A DNA stretch of 27,386 nucleotides from Phoronis ovalis. Its lineage: Eukaryota; Phoronida; Phoronidae. The notes beneath the pieces were generated by a model. That model was not told the origin of the DNA, did not search any database, and saw only the letters and a list, made by a program, of their open reading frames with translations. Location of the stretch: contig JAOXYB010043503.1 of the NCBI GenBank assembly GCA_028565635.1, forward strand, positions 1 to 27,386, read 5' to 3'. This document shows positions 10,897-20,380 of this stretch, piece after piece. Within the stretch, counting starts at the first letter, position 1, and each line of letters begins with the position of its first letter. A program made the position numbers and the translations under genes.

Positions 10897-13800
10897 GTAA
10901 GTAGATTTTCTTAGTCGTGAAGAGTAACTTTACAGGACGGCCTTTTCAAATTTTATAAACTAGCGTACGTAAACACGCCATTGTTCTCCGACAAAAAGTG
11001 CATGCATTCATGCGAAATAACCATGATTATGACATATGATAAAAGATATCAGCTAAATTGACACTTAAGGATTTGTACGTTTATTTTTTAATAATACATA
11101 ATTTTTTGCAAGAAAGAAAAACATTGTTACGATAATTAACCATGGAACTTTGTTACTATAGTTACAAACCGAGTACGTTGTATATGCTATGTGCGAATAC
11201 ATATGTGCATGCATTCTTGTCATTTGTACATTCTTTTCCAAACTTAAATACAAAGGGTAAATACTTATTTTACTACACAAAACAAGATATCATTTATCAT
11301 GTAATTTACTTATTTTTTTGACTGTATTCGACATATGATATGAATGATGACGAATAAGAAATACTTGTTTTGTACCCATAAATTTGCATTATATCAAAGT
11401 GAAAGTGACTACTTGCTGTTTTAAAGATGAAGCGAATGTATCAAAAAGTATTGCGTTTTATTTTAATATGCACATCGATATAATTCATTTCGTTATAAAT
11501 ACATATAAACATAAACAAGAGACATATAATGTATGATTTATATTTTCTTGCTCTGATTATCAAAGAGAATAAACTATAATTCCTCATATATAATAAAAAT
11601 AAAGACACTTTATGAAAATGTCCTGTATATATGACTCTTCTAATTTAATATTCTTTAACATTTATTCCAACTTTTATGGTTATGCCCAAAACACGTGCGG
11701 AGTTAATGTGAAGACGTCGTGAGGTATTGAAAAAAATTGACAAGCGTGTTATAGAGCCCTTTTCTGTGTTTAATTACTTAGAACTAAAACGATTTTTATC
11801 GATTTTTATAAGATGTGAGTTGGTACACCCGTTTTAGCTGCACACAGTGTAAAAAGTTTCAGAATATTAAAGATGGAAATATTTTTTTAAATTAAGCAAA
11901 TTTATTAAATCTTATAGAGTTACGACTGAGTAGTCTTTGCTATTAAAGGAAGCAAAACAAATTGTTTACTCATTCTTAATTGGTTTATATTAACAAAAAA
12001 AAAATAAGCATTGTTATTTTTATTAGAAAAAAAAATAAAATAAAACTTCGTATCGTTTAAAAATATAATTATACAAAAATAAAATTAGTTTTGAAGAAAA
12101 TCTGATTAGAATATAAAAATATATTTAAATCACAGCTGATAAAATCAGCTTTTATGCTAATTTGTTTAGTAATTTCTAATTATACAGCAGTCGATTAATC
12201 AAAATATTAGAATTAAGTCTGGTTACATTTTCGTCATATTCCCGTAACTAAATCACCTGGTCATTTTGAAGTGGATACCACTTAGTTGGAGAGCAAATTA
12301 TCAACATTTGACCACTGCTGAAATTTATCCAAACATGACTACTACAGTTTTATAGATTTAAATGACAACAAGGTGTAAATCGTAGAAAAAACTTGACTTA
12401 AAGATTCTGAAGTGATTTTATGAATAGTTGAAGAGGGGTATAACAGTATGTCATATTTGCCAATCTCATCATTCTGTACTTGATTTTATTTGTTTTAAAG
12501 CTATACCTGTCTGAGTCCATAGTTAAGAAGGATGCATCTTATCAGAGAAATGTGGTTATAATATCGTCTATTTTCAAAAATATGTTATCATAAAATGATT
12601 AAAAATTATCTAGCAGGGTTGTCACTCGACAGATTATTTATTCAATCTGTGTTGATTATTATAGCATGCTATTTCTAGAATTATGAAAAATAAACTTGCT
12701 AATTCTTCTTTTCTGTCAAAAACAAATGTCAATTTCCTCAATGCTTTCCCATTGTTTCTAATCTTTATATTCCAGCGAAAGGGACGTTCTATTTTTCGAT
12801 AGACACGCTCAATTCAGCAAAAAAAAAAATTCCTATTTGGTATATCCGTATTCTAACTGTACAACTTTCATTATCATAAACATGTCTATAACTGCTGTTT
12901 TCCGAAGTGGACTTTAGATCACATGTGTCGACGGCTGAAAGAATAATAACCCGATAATAGGTGTAATGTACAATCTATAATCCGGTCGAATCTGTACGTT
13001 CATTTTATTTCCCTAAATGTTCAAATGTAACTGCATCTAATCTATGTGTTCGGAATATTTTATCAAAACCCAAAAATTGACTAATACCCCACTGAGTTCA
13101 CTGATAACGACTTTATGATATTGTCAACAACTGAATGATTTAAAATTATTAAGGCACTTGAGATAAGATGAGAACTTCTCACCAACCGATGATACAACAT
13201 GGAAATGACTTTTTGATTTGTTGCAAGATTTTTTGTGAATGAAATTGTTGATATAGTAATAAATTTAACAAAGAGGAAGAAACCACAAATAATATTTTTA
13301 TTTACTTGGGTTCAAAAAAATAGAGCATCATCGTACATGTGAGTCAAGGCCAAGTAATTTTAATACCACCGTGGTAATATTATAGAAAATACAGCATATA
13401 CATAAAATGTGTCTCTCGTTTCAGATTTAAGCTGTAACGGCATGGCCTGTAAAGAGAGAAACTCAACTACAAACACCAATGGTGATCCTGTATATTCACC
13501 ATGTCAACATTCGACAGGTAGTAGCATAGCAGACGATCTGACTCATATAGATCAAGATGGCGACGAAAATGATGACGATAAATCAGATGACGGTGAAGAA
13601 AATAAAAATAGTGGAGATTCTCCAAAAAAGAGAAAAAGACGTGTATTGTTTTCGAAGGCCCAAACATATGAATTAGAAAGACGTTTTCGACAACAAAGAT
13701 ATTTGTCTGCTCCAGAAAGAGAACACTTAGCTAGCATTATTCGTTTGACACCTACCCAAGTAAAAATTTGGTTTCAAAATCACCGATACAAGATGAAACG

Positions 13801-14191
13801 TGCACGACAAGAAAAGGGCTTGGAAATGAATCCTTTACCATCTCCTAGGCGAGTTGCTGTGCCGGTTTTGGTAAGAGACGGCAAACCTTGTCAACCACCA
13901 AGTATGGGCATGATGAAACAGCAAGAACTAGCAATGACAACAGCCGGACTACCACAAAGCACAGGACTATCACATATGAATACCCACATGGGCTCATACA
14001 ATATGGGATCATGTAGTATGCCATGTCCAACATCTATGAATATGTCCTCATATAATATGAATAACAATATGAGTTCGTTGAGTTCTATGAATATGAACAT
14101 GAACATGAATATGGGAATGAATGGAATGAACGTGGCAATACCATCCTACAGTCATCCATTAATGCAATCACAGTCGAGAACATGGTGGTAA
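10677..14191 (+). CDS. Nkx2.2: Homeobox protein Nkx-2.2 (NK2/vnd family), complete, join of 10677-10896 and 13425-14191
   Basis: This encodes a nuclear NK2-class homeodomain transcription factor, orthologous to vertebrate Nkx2.2 and fly vnd. Those proteins pattern ventral/medial neural tissue and act largely as repressors through Groucho/TLE. The two exons join in phase (A|AT gives Asn74) for 328 residues; vertebrate Nkx2.2 is about 273. The order seen is: TN/Eh1-like motif FSMKNILDI (12-20), [13 protein letters not shown] (60-72), acidic spacer (about 117-138), homeodomain (142-201) with W189, Q191, N192 and the NK2-diagnostic Y195, NK2-specific domain [20 protein letters not shown] (210-229), Met/Asn/Ser-rich tail (about 258-309), and a C-terminal HPL...Q...WW like the vertebrate end. 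The start is chosen because the TN motif then lies at residue 12, as in the family, and an in-frame TAG directly precedes the ATG. The homeodomain and NK2-SD match Nkx2.2 rather than Nkx2.1 or Nkx2.5 (from memory). The extra length sits mainly in the Met-rich tail. Confidence 0.96.
12269..12283. promoter_or_regulatory. Paired inverted NK2-type half-sites AAGTGG-ATA-CCACTT in intron 1
   Basis: This is a perfect 6-bp inverted repeat with a 3-bp spacer. Each arm is the AAGTGG core of the known NK2-class target (T[C/T]AAGTGG). It lies in the intron of an NK2 gene, which fits autoregulation, but function is inferred. Confidence 0.35.
13155..13167 (+). promoter_or_regulatory. Abutting NK2 (CACTTGA) and GATA (GATAAG) sites in intron 1
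   Basis: A CACTTGA match to the NK2 consensus is immediately followed by GATAAG with no spacer, about 260 bp before exon 2. NK2-GATA pairing is known from cardiac and gut enhancers. Here it is a sequence match only. Confidence 0.3.
13425..14191 (+). other. Nkx2.2: Nkx2.2 coding exon 2 (homeodomain exon, terminal)
   Basis: The acceptor AG is at 13423-13424 and the open frame runs to TAA at 14189-14191. The homeodomain is encoded at 13628-13807, beginning [20 protein letters not shown], with recognition-helix [10 protein letters not shown]. The NK2-specific domain is at 13832-13891. Base composition is visibly richer in G and C than the flanks, as expected for constrained coding sequence. The last residues are SQSRTWW. 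Confidence 0.96.
14087..14131 (+). repeat. Met-Asn codon repeat (ATG AAY)n in the Nkx2.2 tail
   Basis: Five consecutive Met-Asn-type dipeptides, interrupted afterwards by Gly, are encoded by a near-tandem 6-bp ATGAAY repeat. It lies in the poorly conserved region between the NK2-specific domain and the C-terminal HPL/Trp end, and looks like lineage-specific microsatellite expansion within coding DNA. Confidence 0.85.
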
Positions 14192-14560
14192 ATACGGAAA
14201 CGTGCATTCCACGTTTCATATTTAAATTATTAAAGTTTACCAAAGATATGAACAGTACCCCAGATAACGAAAGAGTCGTAGGTTTCGTTTGCTATCTCGA
14301 GAATTAAGCCATAAAACATACGTACTTTCAATCTCTAAAGATCTAAAGTTGCCAAAGTTTTTTCCGAAGTTTTAGAAAGGTAAATTGTTTCAAAATGAAA
14401 TGTTGCCAAACTCGTGAACTGCTGTAAATATTAAATTATTATGTCTTAATGCTTAGAACATATTCGTATGTCCCCTACATTTATTATATTAGTTTCATTC
14501 AAAGTATAGGACTGTCGGACTGATCGATCAATAAATATATTCGTTCGAGACGAATTAAAT
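14192..14560 (+). terminator. Nkx2.2 3' UTR with candidate polyadenylation signal AATAAA at 14530-14535
   Basis: Sequence after the stop codon is non-coding. The first canonical AATAAA lies about 340 bp downstream at 14530-14535, followed directly by a small perfect hairpin, ATTCGT-TCGAG-ACGAAT (14539-14555). Later AATAAA copies at 14819-14824, 14887-14892 and 15615-15620 could be alternative ends; the last is followed by GT/T-rich sequence. Which is used cannot be read from DNA alone. Confidence 0.45.
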
Positions 14561-16499
14561 GGACACAATATGGTACAGTCACAATGGATCTCCGTATAAT
14601 TTCAGGCACACCCAAGATGTGACGAAAAGTTTTTTTTTGAAAAGAAGATGTGTTAGCTGGCAGCCATTGTTCATTAGACTTATTATACATATTTTATCAA
14701 TCAATAGCATAGATTTGTGCTGCCATCCAGTCTACCATATATGTAGTCTACATTTTGTCAGTTTTATAACGAAGTTACATATTTAAAATTCCAGCAATTA
14801 ATATGTAATATTTTTAATAATAAACTTGCTCAGACTTGACAGGAGTGTAGAACGGAAATTTGTCGGTTATAATTAATGTGGACTAGAATAAATTTGGCGC
14901 ATATTTTATCTGCTGTACAAGGATATATAGTAAATATCCTTACAAGTACAACAAAAAATACTCATGTAAAATATTTTTATGGAATGTGCCATGTTTTCTT
15001 AATTTAAGAAGTATATCTTGATCTTAATTTATTCCTTTGATAAAATGTCCCAGATTTGTGATTGTCGAAAAGACGATTTCTAGCTAATTTCTAAAATGTG
15101 AATCCTTAATACCAAAGTCAACAAGAATTCGTAGGTTGAGAGTGTTGGCAACAATTTTGTTTGTCACTGCGCTTTAAATCCATTCCTAATTTATTACATT
15201 ACTCATTAAACTGGTGATGACATTGCAGGTAATATCTTTAATAGTGCTAATATGGCTCCATTACAAAGCACTTCAAATTATACTTCTGGCGCAGTAATCT
15301 CCTTGAGTGTCATGTTATGATTTTGGTAAAAACCGATCAAAGCAATAAGTCCTTTTGTTTTCAATGTTCAGCATATAACTTTAGTCTGAATAGGTTTGTT
15401 TGTATATGCTGGAGATGTACACAAATCGTGATTTTGAAACTAAAAAGTGCATTTTCTTTCGTCAAATTTATGTTATGTTTGTTCATGTGTTTGTATCTGT
15501 TTGCTTGTTAAGTGATTCTAAAAGATTATGTGGTCGTAATCATAATTGAAATTACAAGATTAATACTTTGCATAAAGAGTTCAATTCTCATAAGACTTTT
15601 AAAACGTGATCTCTAATAAATGTTTTAATAATGTTTATTATGTTTTAAATCTAGTTTGGACATTACTTTGTATTGTATGTATAAAATTTAAATTTTGTAC
15701 ATAAATTGTATATGCCTATGAATATTCATCAGTATAATATAATTTTTGTGGTATGAAGATGGCTTTCGTTATTGACACAGCAATAGCATCTAAATGTGTG
15801 CGTGTGTTGCGGGTTCAACAATAATCGTTGCACGTGTGATATGGTTCTTATAAAATATTCATTACTTTTAATTTCTGATCAAATTTCATTATTCGTAAAC
15901 GCAGTCGGATGTGCATAAAACAGTGTAGGAAACTATGCAATTAATGTTAAAGGCAAGAAAAACTGAAATCTCACGCTCTTAGCAATCACTGTAAATTTGT
16001 TGCAAGTTAATGCCTGCGTTATAATCCATTATTTTTATTTTCTATTCTGAGTATACATCATTAAAAGATGTGCAACCCAGGTGCGTGAAAAATAGGGCGA
16101 CGCAAATATGGGGCAAATAGAACACAGTGGGTACACGCAAGACAGAAGAAAAAAGGACTATCGAAAGTCCTAGAAAGTGGTCAAAACGTAATATTAAAAG
16201 ACTCTGGAGTTTTCGTACTTCACTTGTCGTTGCATAGCTGTTATCAATACAGATACACTTCGTCAATCTGTTATTATACAAATTTACGCATAATTTAACA
16301 TAAATATATTAAAATTGACCCCCAAATTGTGAATTCCTGGTCTCCTCGAAGCTTTAGAAAAATAACAATATTTCATAATTAAAACGTATTCATTCGAAAC
16401 ATTACAAAATACACCACTATCGATTTGATTATAGCAAGTAAAGAAAGTTTATGTTTCATCTTTATATGGTATTATCCATTCTACTTGACTTTTACTTTG
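14561..16499. other. AT-rich sequence 3' of Nkx2.2 (distal 3' UTR or spacer)
   Basis: This holds further AATAAA hexamers (14819, 14887, 15615) and otherwise A/T-rich sequence. Open frames here are short and unlike known proteins. Part of it may be transcribed as a longer 3' UTR. Confidence 0.5.
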
Positions 16500-16735
16500 T
16501 GCGCTAACGTTTCTAAATAGTCTATACACACTTCATTCTGTGCACAGTCGGCACGTGCGGCTTTTATACCCTGAAATGTTAATCCAAATTAAGCTGCTGC
16601 GGGGGCTGCTGTAGTTTTCTTATTAGTAGTTAACGTGAAATAGTTGGGATGACTTTGAGAGGCGGCGCTTGATTGGTTATTTCCCAGCAAGTTTTCCTTC
16701 AGAATCAGGTGACGAAGTTGTGTAGCTAGATAATA
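16500..16735. promoter_or_regulatory. GC-richer block 2.3 kb downstream of Nkx2.2, possible enhancer or conserved element
   Basis: Against AT-rich flanks this block contains GCACGTGC (16551-16558), CTGCTGCGGGGGCTGCTG, AGGCGGCGCTT (16660-16670, one base from a CTCF core), ATTGG and CAGGTG. No convincing open frame or splice-flanked exon was seen. A regulatory role is an inference from composition. Confidence 0.3.
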
Positions 16736-19018
16736 TGAAGTTTACTAAGAGAAAACAATAAATGATAATCAGCTTTCATCATATAGTACGACTATTTTTG
16801 AAAGTTGGAAATTCAAGATATATGTTCACCAAAATATTGAAATATGCTGGAAGCGTATCGCTGCTAAGAAAAATATCTTTTCGTGTTTGTTCTTAGAAAT
16901 AAACTGAAGTTCTTATGTTCACTTCCGCATTAATATGATTTAAAGCAAAATTTATAATTTAGTTATTTATTTTACCATTTAAACATAAAAATTATGTACC
17001 CATTATTGGACAACATGCAGAATTTCTCCACCTAGAAATAAAAAAAAATATTTAAAATGTAAGCCTACGGTTGTTAACCCATAATTATAGTAAAATATCG
17101 TGTAAAAAAATAAAACAAAACCTTGATTGTTTAAACCATTGTAGGTTATTAGCACTATGAGTGGATTATAAACATGACCAACATTTCCGATAATAGTCAG
17201 TAGATTTAATTGAGACCACATCGTGAGAAGTTGCATATATGAAGATAATACATAGATTCCGTGTAAAAACCAATTAAACATGCGAATCCAAACCACATTC
17301 ATTTGATGCTGTACTCATTTCATTTATAACAAGTATGTTAGCATTTCCTAAATGATCGCGAGAACATTTTACTATATTTTTCTTATTTAAAATTAGGGAA
17401 ATAGTGCCAGTCCAAGCGTGCTAATGCATTTAAAATTTAATCCGAGGAACAATGAAAAATTCTAAAGACAATAATTTCAGATTTAAAGGGCTCTTAACTT
17501 ATTATATCTATATTACTTTATTTATTGAATGAGTATTATAGGGAAATAATCTTTTAGCATTCATTAGAGTATGGAGTCTTTATACAAATTTATTATAATG
17601 TTAGAAGTGCAATTTCCTGATCTCACTAAAATTTCAAGTTTTCGATATTAAGTCTACAAAAACTTTGCAAATGGAGAATGCTTGAGAGCATTTGCGTTAC
17701 ATGACTGAGAGTACATCATAATTGCTGAATATGATTTTTCCCTAACATTTTGCGAAATGCATACTCAGTCATGTTTTTCGTTCATGCCACATACAGAGAT
17801 CATCTTGAAGCCCGGAATTTATCATTTTCTTCATTCGGTACTCTTTAGCGTATTGAACAGTTCGATTACCTTATTCTGTCAAAACTCGACAACTGAAAAA
17901 GTAAGATTGCTAAAAATTGATTTTTCTTTATCGAACTAATGGATGACATTGCAATGCTTAAACAGTGTACATTATGTTTACATTTGGTTTAAAAAATATT
18001 GTTTTAAAGATTATATCGAGGTAATGCAGTTGTAAAAAATAAATCTTGCTTTCCATGTGGGAGCGCCAGCCTTTAAACGACGCAGTAACCTCATAGCTAA
18101 GTCAGGAAGTTATCAAAGTATACCTTTTTGTAAGATAAGATATTTCCGTTTCACATTCTGATCAAGAAAAAAATATTGTAAACCGACTTTAATAAATTAT
18201 GTAGTTTTCTACAGAAAATCTTTGTTTGTCATGTCAACATACCGTATTTTCTAAATTTATTACCGCCCTTTAAAATATCGTAACCCTTGAGATAGTTTGA
18301 AAATTTATTACCAAGGCTTATGAAAGGTGGACTGAGCACAGAGATATATCCAATAGAATTGTTTTGCATGATTAATACATTTTCGTGCAATATAGTTCTT
18401 TTGAGACATTTCATATTATAAAATTGCTTTTGTTTTTATTCTCGTAGAAGAGGTTACGTTTCTTCCAACTGAAGAGGGCAATCGTCGTCAGGTCTTAAAT
18501 TCCCTACTAGCACCTTTCAAGGCAAAAGTACAGCAAACCCATAAGTTAAACAGCATAAGTTAAAAAGTAAATCCAGCGTAAAATTTGAATACAATAATAC
18601 AAGAAGATAAACAAATACTTCTTTCTGGTATCATCAGTCAACACTAACAATTTTTCACAAATACTTGTTATTTATTTATTGATTTATAATTTCATTTTTA
18701 ATATTCCGCTTTGTAAAGAAAGAAAATATTCCCACAGATTTATTCCAATAAATGTGATATGAAAACACACCGCAGTATTTTTATAAGTAAATGAGACAAT
18801 AGCTAATTAAACAAGCTTTATTAAAAAGACTGCCATCAGTAAACAGTAGGATTTAAATAGCAATGTAATGAACACTCGTGTTAAATATACAAAACAAAAT
18901 GGGTACTTTACTTCAATATATTTATTAACCTTTTATTAAGGAAATTCGTGTCAACTCATTACCATTATTGACTAAAACTAAATATGAATCAAAAGGAAAA
19001 AATAAATTTTAGCTATGA

Positions 19019-19028
19019 AGCGCCATCT
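19019..19028 (-). promoter_or_regulatory. CTCF-like core AGATGGCGCT, - orientation
   Basis: On the minus strand this reads AGATGGCGCTT, matching the CTCF core; it also resembles a YY1 site. It lies about 4.8 kb downstream of Nkx2.2 and faces the core at 2223, between the homeobox gene and the BPI-like gene. Confidence 0.35.
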
Positions 19029-19195
19029 CTACGATTCATACCACTATCACAAGAAAGACACGAAATGTGATTTTGGCAAATTTTGTTAATCGAGAACAAT
19101 AGATAATAGTTAAACAAATAGGGAATGGGTTGGCTTAGTACCTGTATACAGCCGGCTCGTACTACAGAACGTTACCTTTCAAGCTGAGCAGACAC

Positions 19196-19265
19196 TTAAT
19201 TAATTAAAAGTTGCATTTCCTGTTTCAGCCATTAATTTTAATTACACGTGACAGCACGTCAAGTA
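19196..19265. promoter_or_regulatory. Homeodomain/E-box/TALE site cluster
   Basis: In 70 bp there are TTAATTAATTAA (19196-19207), ATTAATTTTAATTA (19231-19244), CACGTG (19245-19250), TGACAG (19249-19254) and CAAGT (19260-19264). The density of distinct site types suggests an enhancer, although TAAT-type sites are common in AT-rich DNA. Confidence 0.25.
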
Positions 19266-20358
19266 ATAAAGCAAACAGAGATAAAAAAATTTATGGTAGT
19301 TTATAATAAAAAAATACAACTATGATATCTTGCATCCATGTGAAATAAATTTAATTCCAGGTGCTAAGAATTAAAACTGGCAAAGAATCGGCTAATATGT
19401 CATTTCACAAAAGCCATGTCACATATACATGGATAATATTTTCTTGAATTTTATTTTACGTTAAGTCGAGAATTGACGTTTGTCCCCCCTCTTCAAACTA
19501 ATGAATTTGTTTTTCGTTTAATAAATTATTTTTTAAACATGTGTGTGTAAACCTCTCAACTGTACATTAATGCGAACATTTAAAAGTACTAAAAAATATA
19601 GCCTTACATGTATACATATTGAATTTACTGTAGAAGTCATTTGACAAATTACTACCTCTTGAATTGATCTTTTATGAAACTGTCATTTCTTCGTGCCTCT
19701 ACTAAATATAACAATACAACGTGACAGTTGCGGAAAATGTTTCTATTCAAATGATAATAGAAAATGCTAAACCAGTTGAAAAATGTAACTAGAGAAGATT
19801 TTTGACAAATTGATGGAAGATTAGACGCAAATATACATAAAATAGTTATGTAATTATTCCTCTTTTTAAAATCAAAATTCTTTGTGTATCTTTATCGAAA
19901 ATTAACCTTTATAAACAAATGAATAAGCACATATATGTCTAATTACCCAACAGAAACCAACGATACTACAAATATAGACAATGTAGGTATACATTTTTCC
20001 GTTGTGGATAATTTTGCCCGCCTGACCAAGATATGATGTTTTTTTACATAATCATCATTCGGTGCATGCTTATCGTTTAGAGGGTTACGTTATCAGAAAA
20101 TGCTTATTTATTGATAGGTGTCAAATTGCATTTTTGTTAATTACTCTGTCACTCCAGTGGGTTGAAAGTCTTGAAAATGTAGCATCTATAGGAAAATCAG
20201 AAGACAACATGAAAAACTATCGTCCCAGGCTAAATACTTTGTCGTAGACACACAATATATATAAGAACTTCTTATTTCCAGACTTTTCCTTCTATTCGCC
20301 AGTACAGCTTAGGGTTTCTTTTTCCGTGCATATTAGTGTTGGTGCAATAATAGGTGGG

Positions 20359-20380
20359 AACCTGGTTGTATAAACCTGGT
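20359..20380 (+). repeat. Short direct repeat AACCTGGT, period 14
   Basis: AACCTGGT occurs at 20359-20366 and 20373-20380, separated by TGTATA; the second copy is followed by ATAAAGG. It is a small, old-looking duplication. Confidence 0.6.

Larger units (their letters stand above)
10897..13424 (+). other. Nkx2.2 intron 1 (phase 1, about 2.5 kb)
   Basis: The intron is bounded by GTAAGT at the donor and a pyrimidine-rich CTCTCGTTTCAG at the acceptor. It separates the TN-motif exon from the homeodomain exon, as in vertebrate Nkx2.2. It is strongly A/T rich with A-runs near 11990-12050 and 12820. No exon is evident inside. It contains paired NK2-type half-sites at 12269-12283 and a CACTTGA-GATAAG composite at 13155-13167, reported separately. 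Confidence 0.92.

Noticed and set aside
10897-10907. Nkx2.2 exon 1 as a free 75-residue protein ending at TAG
   Set aside because: The last codons overlap a consensus donor GTAAGT, and splicing gives a full Nkx2.2 protein.
13409-13424. Start of exon 2 coding at the GTG at 13409
   Set aside because: GTG is not a usual eukaryotic start, and the stretch is the polypyrimidine tract and AG of the intron acceptor. The real exon starts at 13425 and joins exon 1 in phase.
17003-17302. 99-codon minus frame, hydrophobic
   Set aside because: It is rich in Phe, Leu, Val and Tyr as expected from A/T-rich DNA, with no family or signal-peptide logic.
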